DNA of 64,000 nucleotides from Forficula auricularia. Taxonomy: Eukaryota; Arthropoda; Insecta; Dermaptera; Forficulidae. The stretch covers positions 12,376,048 to 12,440,047 of the forward strand of contig JALMQS010000085.1 in NCBI GenBank assembly GCA_024734495.1. The letters run 5' to 3'. Positions 55,698-64,000 of the stretch are shown here, one piece after another; within the stretch, counting starts at the first letter, position 1; every line of letters starts with the position of its first letter. A program made the position numbers and the translations under genes. The notes under the pieces are model-generated. The model saw only the letters and a list, made by a program, of their open reading frames with translations, had not been told where the DNA came from and searched no databases.

Positions 55698-56770
55698 GCC
55701 TAGTAGGGTAGGTTGAAAAAACTGAAATTTTTTTTTCGAAAACACTTTAGTGCGGAGAAGTTGCCTATTGTAATAAGAAGAAAAACGGCATTAAAATCGG
55801 TTAACATCTTCCGCTCGCGCATCGAACTTTAAACTTATGAAAAATTGCAAAAATCACGATATTTTTGTAATTTTTTCTACTTAGTTAAATTTTTTAAAAT
55901 AAACACACTAGTTTTTTATGCTTGTTTTATGGTTTAAATAACCTAAATAAATTAAATTCTGAGATTTTTTCTAAGATGTTATATGCATAAAAAGCTAGTT
56001 TGTTTATTTTAATAATTTTTAACTAATAGAAAAAAAATTACAAAACTATATAGTCTAAGAGCTGGTGACCACACTTACTTTGACTAACGGATTTGACCCA
56101 ACTAGAATATAATGCGTAATAGTACTCGTCTATGAATAGTTTTGAACAGGGAATGACCAGTATTCAGTTATGGCATTGTAGTCATGGTAAATGACCAAGA
56201 TTTTCATTATGTGGATCGTCCAGACCACCTAAGTGTACATTTGCAGACATCAGAATTGAATATTTGATGGTGTCTATTTGATATGTTATAAAAATACACT
56301 TTGAGTGGTCTGGTTCACGTCCCGACCACTCAAATGGTCTGGTGTGAACCATATTATCAGTTTATAATTGACTATAAATTATAACTTTTATACATTTTTG
56401 AATAGTCGTCAAAAATTTTTAACTACATATAGTATATTTTTACTAACTAACTATAGCAGTACCTGGTCCACCTGCTATAGCCAGCCAGACTGGTCATTCC
56501 CTGTTCAACTATCATAGACGGTACTATTACGCATTATTTCTAGTTGGGTCAAATCCGTAGTCAAAAATGTGTCACCAGCTCTTGGACTAACTTAGTGATT
56601 TTTGCAATTTTTCATAAGTTAAATTTCGATGCGCTAGCTGAAGATGTTAACAGATTTTATAGTCATTTTTTATGCCGTCTTTCTTCTAATTACAATTGGA
56701 AACTTTTACGCACTAAAGTGTTTTCGAAAAAAAAATTTCAGTTTTTTCGACCCACTCTAATGCCTAGTAC
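55698..56770. repeat. Long inverted repeat with a second palindrome inserted in one arm
   Basis: The left arm (55698-55863 plus 56050-56170) and right arm (56480-56770) mirror each other: CGAAAACACTTTAGTGCG pairs with CGCACTAAAGTGTTTTCG, and GCGTAATAGTACTCGTC pairs near 56515. The left arm alone contains an extra palindrome, 55864-56047 (ACTAGTTTTTTATGC...GCATAAAAAGCTAGT). Confidence 0.75.
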
Positions 56771-56837
56771 TGATTATATTTTAATCTTTTTAATTTCAAA
56801 ACTCCTATATCAAAAATGAATTTAAAATATTTTTTAG

Positions 56838-56878
56838 GGTTCTGTTTAAAAAGTAAAACGGAACCCTAGTAGTGAAAA
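56838..56878 (+). repeat. Single unit of the GTTCCGTTT hairpin repeat
   Basis: GGGTTCTGTTTAAAAAGTAA then AACGGAACCCTAGTAGTG, a lone copy of the minisatellite unit found at 57905-58520. Confidence 0.7.
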
Positions 56879-56946
56879 CCAACATTTACTAAATTTATTA
56901 ATTACTCGATATAGTCCTCTTGGATTGAATTCATTTGATTTTTTTT

Positions 56947-57783
56947 TACTTTACCATACAGGGTATGGTCAAGTATTGTAATCGTGCATGAAAAAAAGTG
57001 GTTTTTTTCCTTCTTTTCTTAGAAATATCTCAAAAACGGCTGAAACTATTTTGATTAAAAAAATTGAGCAAAACCATAGCATTTCGCTCTAGAAAAAAGC
57101 TCTAATAAGTGAACATCGAAAAAATTATATTTTTCGAGATAATAATTGTTTTGTCAAAATGTCTGTTAGTCTGTCTGGTTGTTGTCCGGTTGGGTGTCCG
57201 TTAGTCTGTGCGTTACCAAATTTTTGTGGACGAGCTAGCTCAAAAACTAGTTTGAATATCGAAACCAAATTTCACAAGTAGTTTTGGTCCATTGAGATTA
57301 AGAGCTGATTAGATTTTGGTGCATCTCGACCCAAAATTAAGGGGGTGGGAGGTTAAAAATTAAAAATCTAGGCCATTTGAGCAAATTTTGTATACATAAT
57401 CAGTGGACCCCCAGAAGTCTAAAAATGCAAAAACCAACCGCCCAAAATGGGGGGAGGGGGGTCAAAAAATGAAAATCTTGACCATTTACCAACCTCAAGC
57501 AAATTTTGTATACATAATCAGTGGACCTCCAGGAGTCTAAAAATGCAAAAACTAACCGCCCAAATGGGGGGGGGTGTATGGCCAAAAAATGAAAATCTAG
57601 GTCCTTTTACCAAACTCAACCAAATTTTGTATACATAATCAGTGGGCCCCAAGGAGTCTAAAAATGCAAAAACTAACTCCCCTATATGATTATAAATAAT
57701 CTTATTAAATATTAAATATAAAGTGAGGGGCCAGGTTGTATGGTAAAGTCAAGTGGATGGCCACATCAGAACACGTCAGCTTA
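56947..57783 (+). repeat. 'ACTTTACCATAC' repeat, copy 6 (expanded)
   Basis: Full length, with a ~119-bp internal segment (TTTTGTATACATAATCAGTG at about 57386, 57505 and 57624) repeated in tandem. The same ~118-bp segment is tandem in the Helitron-like element at 48528, which links the two families. Confidence 0.8.
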
Positions 57784-57904
57784 TTTTTTATTATGTTTAA
57801 AAATGTCTATAACGTAGAAAATGATTATTTTCACCCTGTGTATCTGGATTCTAATAACTACAATATATGGTTGTGGGAAGTTCGTTTTAGTGGTAAGAAT
57901 GTTC

Positions 57905-58520
57905 GTATTTCGGTTTAAATAGTAAAATGGAATACTAGTAGTGTCGCGACACGTCTCTCTTATTTGTTTTAGGGTTCCGTTTAAAAAGTAAAATGGAACC
58001 CTAGTAGTATATTGAGACAATGTCTCTTTGTGCCGTTTTCCGAGTTCCGTTTAAAAAGCAAAACAGAATCTTAATAGTGTCGCGACAATGTATGTCTTAT
58101 TTCTTTTTGTTCATAGGGTTCTGCTTAAAAAGTAAAACGGAACCTTAGTGGTGTCGCGACAATGTCTGTCTTATTTGTTTTTGTTTATAGGGTTCCGTTT
58201 AAAAAGTGAAATTGAACCCCAGTATCGAGCCAATGTTTGTTTGTGCCATTTTTTGAGAGAGAGTTCCGTTTGAAAAGTAAAACGTAACTCTACTAGTATT
58301 TAGGTATTGAGACAATTTTTTTCAGAGATCCGTTTAAAAAGCAAAACAGAACCTTAATAGTGTCGTGACAATGTCTGTGTCTTATTTGTTTTTGTTTATA
58401 TGGTTCCGTTTACAAAGTCAAACGAATCCTTATATATTACCGAGACAATGTGGGGTTCTGCCATTTTTTAGAGTTCCGTTTATAAAGTAAAACAGAACCC
58501 TAATAGTATCGAAAAAATGT
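57905..58520 (+). repeat. Hairpin minisatellite, units of ~65-85 bp
   Basis: About nine units each centre on an inverted repeat GGTTCCGTTT-spacer-AAAACGGAACC. They are separated by one of two spacers: type 1 (GTGTCGCGACAATGTCTGTC) or type 2 (ATTGAGACAATGTCT, TTTGTGCC). No coding. Confidence 0.8.
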
Positions 58521-59063
58521 CTGTTTGTGCTTTTGCAGTGTAGCGCACACATAACTTTGTTTAATGAATTGAAAAACCCAAACAAAACAAAAACAAATAA
58601 CAAAAATAAGCAAAAATATTAAATAGAATACATTTCTACATTTTTCAATCTATTTTAGAGACAATACAAAAATACCCGGAACATTTATGAATAGAAACCA
58701 TTTTTAATAGCTTTCGGAGTTTAAAATCAGAATCATTCGGCAAGTGGACCAGCCGGGCTAATATATTAATGAACCAACGACACATACCTACCATACATAA
58801 ATAGAACCTTAATGAACAACCCGAAAAAAACAACAACAACAACAAAAATCAAGATTATAATCAAATTTATATTAACTACACAGCTATATAGTGAATAAAA
58901 AAAGGAAACACAAATAAATCAACAACCAACATTTTTAAACGAATGTTTTCTACATTTGATTCAATCGCGAATCTAATGTAGTGAATTTTTGTCAAATATT
59001 GAGTGAAAATAAAATTTGAACTTATATATTTCTAACTTGAAATAATGATCTTAGATAAATTTT
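58521..59063. other. AT-rich stretch, no supported gene
   Basis: Holds a CAA-rich run (58830-58848) and nothing else that I recognise. Confidence 0.35.
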
Positions 59064-59582
59064 TATAATTTTTCTAATAAATATAACAAAGAATAATTGC
59101 CATATCAATGAGAATTGTTTTGACCGCGCTTATTTGAAAAGATATTTATCGCGAGACTACTGCGGATTACGCTATTGGAGTCTGCGGAGTCTTAAGTCTG
59201 GACCAAGAGAGAAAAAGATGTGATCCACTTAGCTACAATCCAACGTCATTTCGCGTATATAGCCCGCTAGACATTCGGATGGATCACCAAGTGAATTTGA
59301 AATCTCAGATGTTATAATATATAACATCTAAGATCCACTTGGTGATCCATCCGAATGTCTAGCGGGCTATACGCGAAATGACGTTGGATTGTAGCTAAGT
59401 GGATCACATCTTTTTCTCTTGGTCCAGACTTAAGACTCTGCAGACTCCAATAGCGTAATCCGCAGTAGTCTCGCGATAAATATCTTTTTCAAATAAGCGC
59501 GGTCAAAAACAATTCTCATTGATATGGCAATTATTCTTTGTTATATTAATTAGAAAAATTAGAAAAATTTATTCAACATTTT
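59064..59582. repeat. Near-perfect long palindrome, arms ~250 bp
   Basis: Left arm 59064-59316 and right arm 59328-59582 are inverted copies with only a few differences. For example, CTACTGCGGATTACGCTA at 59157 returns as TAGCGTAATCCGCAGTAG at 59450. The loop is only a few bases after a 12-base asymmetric insert. GC content is higher than its flanks. Confidence 0.9.
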
Positions 59583-59707
59583 TAATGTTAAAATTGAAAA
59601 AAAGTGATTTTTTTTTTAAGACTCTGTACACTCTCAAACCAAGTTTGGAAGCTAAAAAGAGAAAATTTAAAATGTGCTATTTTTTAAGATGTTTAATACT
59701 ATATATA

Positions 59708-59736
59708 ATACTAGCTGCGACGCCCGCCTTTGGCTG
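59708..59736 (-). mobile_element. Helitron 3' terminus (minus strand)
   Basis: The minus strand reads CAGCCAAAGGCGGGCGTCGC then AGCTAG|T, the same GGCGGGC...CAGCTAG terminus as at 49600-49624. The body is not identified. Confidence 0.5.
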
Positions 59737-59964
59737 ATAGAACCCATTGTCTATCTATGTGAATACAAAAGAAAAAGGAAACCTTTTTTTAAAACCCCTA
59801 ACTTACAGATACTTTCTTTACCCGTAAATAATATTACTTTGATGCAACAAATTTTGTTATTCTTATTTTTTGATTTTTAGAAAATTGAACGACTTAAGAC
59901 ACGCATCCCCGAGTTTCTCATGGCAATACTGGAGTAGCCTGTCATACAAACAACACCTGATCTC

Positions 59965-60175
59965 TTTTTTTTTTAATTTTATTAAACCAATTATTTTACA
60001 TTAATTAATGTATACATTGTATTTTTGCTTCGATTTCGGAGATTACTTCTCCACCATCCAGTGTTCTTATTTCTTTAATAAGAGGAAAAATCTAATTAGA
60101 TAAAAAAACCTCTTTTCCGATAATTATTTCAATTCCATTATTCCCCAATCAAGTCGATTGGTTCCCCATCCCTCC
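59965..60175 (+). repeat. Dispersed copy of the ~215-bp satellite unit
   Basis: Matches units of the 51395-52345 array (ACATTAATTAATGTATACAT, CGGAGATTACTTCTCCACCA). Confidence 0.75.
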
Positions 60176-61195
60176 TCCCCTTCATCCCTCCCTGATCTCT
60201 TTTAAATATTTGGAGCCTTATATCGATTATCAATCCCAAATTTAAAAAAATGATATAATATAATTCTCCTCCTCACACGACCCCATTTATTTAAATAAAT
60301 CCACATATTTCCACACAAAAAATATCACAATGCAGTAGATTATAGAAAAAAAAATACTCCCAGATTCATATCTAGAGCCTCATTTCTGTAGCTGTGTCAG
60401 GACGAAAGTGAAGCGAAAATTTTAAGAGATTATGTATTTACGGGAGTTTACAGATTGACCCCCCCCCTCACGTGGCTACACCTTTGACCCTAATATATAT
60501 ATTATACAAGAATCGCTCATTTAATAATATAAGATATACATCATATGTCCCTGTCATCAGGAAGTAATTGAATAAATTAAAAGATTTTGATTCTTACAAT
60601 CTCTCTGACTCATGGGTGTTTACATACTTTGATTTAAGAGTCTCTTTAGTTTCAATGATGAGTGAATAATTCAATTGTAAATGAGAGGCATTGTCTAGCT
60701 TTGAAACGTTTCTATTTATGCAAAGTGTTAACCAGTAGGTAGATCCGTCAATCAGACAACACACACACACAAACAGAGGATGAATCATAGTATTTGTTTA
60801 TCTTTTTAGTGTAAAGGGAAGAGTTGATAATTCAGGCTTGCAAGATCCCATTTTGATAATGGAGGTGTTTGTTTGAATCTAGAAGATGGCCGTACGTTCA
60901 TTGCTCCACTGTCTTGAATAATTCACGCCCAGCTTGCTGGCTTTTCTTGAACAACGGAGGGGCTGGGGGCTGGGGGGACATGTCAAAATTTCAATTTCCT
61001 TAGCTTGAGATCCTCGCGATTTGACACGAACCAACCCGAAAAGCTCTCATCTTAATGAGCCGCTGCCAACAGCACAATGGAGAAGTCCAACGCATTAATC
61101 ACCATTCGGGCATAAATTTACTTGCTTTTATAAAAAATAAATGATGTTTTTTTTTTGTTAATATGCTTTTAAATTTTTATTTTACTTAATTCTAT
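60176..61195. other. No supported gene
   Basis: 60411-60458 is shared with 53403-53450. There is a (CA)n run at 60762-60773. I recognise no coding or RNA gene. Confidence 0.35.
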
Positions 61196-62530
61196 TTTTA
61201 CTTTACCATACTGGGTAGTCGAGTATTAATTTTAATATTGAATGAAAAATGTTTTTTTTGGCTAAGTTTTTCAAAATATCTCAAAAACAGCTGAAACTGT
61301 TTTGATAAAATAAAATGTCTCGAAACCATGGCGTTTTGGTCTACAATAATAATAACTTAAAAATAAAATACACTAAAAGGTATAAAATAATTATTATCTT
61401 ATTTAGTTACAACTAAACGACGAAATATTAACATGAAATTACTTTTTGAAGTCGGTGCCAAACAAACTATACCTATAAGCGAGCGTACCCGCCAAACGTA
61501 CTAAGTAAAATCCGTCGAGTGCGATTCATAAAATGTATATGTTTGGCACCGTCTTCAAAAAGTGATTTCATGTTAATATTTCGTCGTTTAGTTGTAACTA
61601 AATAAGATAATAATTATTTTATACCTTTTAGTGTATTTTATTTGATTTTTAGTTATTATTATTTTATTTGTTGCATTTAATTTTTTTAAAGTCGGTTTTA
61701 TTTTTTTTATAAAAATTATTATTATTTTTTCTTTTAGTGATGTTATTAATAGTGACTTAATATAATACCTTGCATGCATCTCGTAAGAGAAAGCGTCGGG
61801 CGAATGAATCAGAAAATGATAATAAAATTAACATAAATATAGAAATTCTCTCGAAACGTTTGCGGGCTATAAATGAATGTTTTAAGATTTTTTATAAAAG
61901 ATTTTATTTATTATAATTTCGATTATTTGGTCATAAGAATTGGAGATTTACGTTATTTCGTCATTGATTATATCTTCAGAACTTGACCAAATTAATATGA
62001 TACGACCCCTAAGGTACCCTCTTTCCAATAAAAAAGAATCATTAAAATCGGTTGATAAACAAATAAGTTATGCCTGAACAAACATATCAAAAAAGGTCCA
62101 ATACTAATGAAAAAAACGGGACCAATTGGAAGCTAGACTGAACCCAATGCAAAAAAATAATCAAAATCAGTTCATCAATTGGCGGAGATATGAGGTAACA
62201 TAGAGACAAAAAAAAGACAAAAAAATCAGTCGAATAGAGAACCTCCTCCTTTTTTGAAGTCGGTTAATAAAGTTCTAATAAGTGAACATTGAAAAAAATT
62301 ACATTTTAGAAGATATTAATAATTTTATCAAAATGTCTGTTAGTACACGTTACTAAATTTTGTGTTCGCTCAAGTTCAAAAACTAGTATGAATTTCAAAA
62401 CGAAATTTCATATGGAAATCCTGTATATTGAGACCTGATTAGATTTTGGTTGAAATTGAACCTAAAATTAAGGGCCTGCGGGAGCTCTTAAAAAATTAAA
62501 ATTATAAATATTCTAACTACAAAAAACAAG
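61196..62530 (+). repeat. 'ACTTTACCATAC' repeat, copy 7, split by an insertion
   Basis: The first part is 61196-61345 and the second 62262-62530 (AGTTCTAATAAGTGAACATT onward). Between them lies a ~916-bp insert comprising a palindrome (61346-61670) and a segment ending TTTTTTGAAGTCGGTTAATA. Confidence 0.68.
61346..61670. repeat. Long palindrome, arms ~120 bp
   Basis: AAATACACTAAAAGGTATAA at 61366 returns inverted at about 61618-61637, and TGAAGTCGGTGCCAAACA pairs near 61540-61560. Arms are nearly perfect, with an ~80-bp loop. Confidence 0.85.
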
Positions 62531-62698
62531 AAAAATGGAATTTACTATAAAAGAGACCTATAATAAAAAAGGGAATATCATATAGGACCAATGTAAATCA
62601 CAGATAAATCGAAAAACTCCCTACTGAGTGATTTTCATCGAAATCGTTAGAGCCGTTTTCGAGAAACCAATTCATAAAATATATATATGTGTGTACTT

Positions 62699-63361
62699 AA
62701 TAACACTGTTCGACAAAAATTAAACAAAAATTTGTAACCGTAAACCTAAAAATGATCCTAGTAGAGTTATATAAGCTGATTATCATGTAATTTCCCATTT
62801 TTTTACAATAGGTCAGAGTTTTGAGATATTATCGGTCAAAACGACGAAAAAGGCCATTTTGACTTTATTTTAGAGTCCTATTATATATTTTAAACAGCAA
62901 TATAAGAAATTAAAATATTTTGTTGACGCAATAGAAAACAGCTTTCCTCTTTAATTTTCAAATTACCACTTGTTTTTAGCTCAATTAGAGAACTCGAGTT
63001 AGAACTTAAAAAAAAACTAAGACCATATATGTTTTATCTATTTTTTTTATCCTTTATAATCAAGTAGTTTTAGTCTTTTAGTTAATCTCGAGTTCTAATT
63101 GAGCTAAAAACAAGTGGTAATTTGAAAATCAAAGAGAAAGCTGTTTTCTATTACGTCAATGAAATATTTTGATTTCAAATATTGCTGTTTAATATCTAAT
63201 AGGACTCGAAAATAAGGTCAAAATGGCCTTTTTTGTCGTTTTGACAGGTAATATCTCAAAATTCTGACCTATTGTAAAAAATCGGGAAATTGCATGAAAA
63301 TCAGCTACTGGAATACATTGTTAGGTTTACGGATACAAATGTTTGTTGAGCAGTGTTATTC
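62699..63361. mobile_element. Foldback DNA element, arms ~290 bp
   Basis: The ends AATAACACTGTTCGACAAA and TGTTGAGCAGTGTTATT are inverted, and similarity runs almost to the centre (AATTACCACTTGTTTTTAGC against GCTAAAAACAAGTGGTAATT). The loop is about 90 bp. Non-coding; superfamily not determined. Confidence 0.82.
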
Positions 63362-63955
63362 AAGTCGGTCTTGCAATTTTCCGGATTATTTATCAATATG
63401 GCTAGGATTTTTACATAAGTATCTGAACAGTTCGCCTGGGAGGTAGTCTACTAAACTGACGCACAAAAATGCACCCTCTCCCACTCAAGCCAGTGACCAA
63501 AATGCATATAGTAGAATAGGGTGTATTTATTGCCATCTCTGTTATTTATTACCCGGCCTTCAAAATAACGAAGGTATTCCTTTAAAATTTCAGGATTCTC
63601 AAAGTGTTCCATCAGAGAAAAAGTTTGAGAACCCCTACTCTAGATCATTGCGGCGGGAAAGATTTAAAAATTTATATACCTAGATAAAAATATTTATACT
63701 TAAAACTTTGCTGTATCAGAAAATTCAATCAGATTTAGTCAGATATAAACTTGTGTTGAGGAGTGTAATATAAAATATATGTTTAAATGCATCAAGCAGA
63801 AGACAACCTAAATGATTTCTTCTTCTTGAAAATCACCTACGGAGCTGTACTTAAATTACGTAACGCATTTAGAACGACTTACGTTTAAAAATATATAATT
63901 TAAACTCATGTTTTTATGTTTAAATTCCTTTCATAATTATTGACTCTATATTACC
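63362..63955. other. No supported gene
   Basis: I see no conserved motif, RNA gene or repeat shared with the rest of the window. Confidence 0.3.
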
Positions 63956-64000
63956 TATTTCGGGTGAGTTTTTTATCTTGAGACAGTCTTTATAACGCAA
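63956..64000 (+). mobile_element. Left end of a foldback element running off the window
   Basis: CGGGTGAGTTTTTTATCTTG and GAGACAGTC match the left terminal repeat at about 5200-5235. Confidence 0.55.

Noticed and set aside
58645..58845. 66-codon hydrophobic minus-strand frame
   Set aside because: AT/CAA-rich region without conservation; chance frame most likely.
1..64000. CRISPR array, operons or prokaryotic genes
   Set aside because: No regularly spaced identical repeats with unique spacers; introns and transposon types are eukaryotic.

Overview
This window is AT-rich eukaryotic DNA (about 70% A+T by eye) from a repeat-choked arthropod genome. An insect is most likely. The evidence is spliced genes with GT-AG introns, tandem C2H2 zinc-finger genes, a DD34D mariner, several clades of non-LTR retrotransposons, Ty3/gypsy and Penelope-like fragments, piggyBac, hAT elements and Helitron-like elements. 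The species cannot be fixed from sequence alone. One 100-N scaffold gap lies at 41018-41117.

The host-gene core (about 7.0-39.6 kb) is a tandem segmental duplication. Each unit carries two genes head to head: a minus-strand C2H2 zinc-finger gene of three coding exons, and a plus-strand multi-exon gene encoding a coiled-coil plus ankyrin-repeat protein ('ccANK'). Unit A is about 7015-24431, unit B about 26240-37965, and unit C starts at about 37966 and is cut by a LINE at about 39603. Intron 1 of the zinc-finger gene is filled with transposons. It holds gypsy remnants and a piggyBac, plus a 4.5-kb hAT-ended insert with three giant hairpins in copy A, or a jockey-type LINE and two nested hAT elements in copy B. 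The copies have decayed differently: ZNF-C and ccANK-A read intact, ZNF-A and ZNF-B are frameshifted, and ccANK-B is truncated by a frameshift.

The left flank (1-7.0 kb) holds a mariner broken by one stop codon, a tRNA-derived SINE, a truncated LINE, a possible divergent promoter and a long-TIR foldback element. The right flank (39.6-64 kb) has no convincing host gene. It is a mosaic of Helitron-like elements, hAT/MITEs, tRNA-like SINE heads, a ~215-bp tandem array, a hairpin minisatellite and many long inverted repeats.

The most interesting observations are: (1) the ccANK gene, built from short phase-0 exons that are gained and lost between copies; (2) a series of hammerhead-ribozyme-like motifs (CUGANGA, stem II, GAAAC, GUC) embedded in palindromic Penelope/retrozyme-like repeats, in places on both strands of one element; (3) clusters of long inverted repeats whose transcripts would fold into long double-stranded RNA. 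All family assignments come from motif reading, not from database searches.
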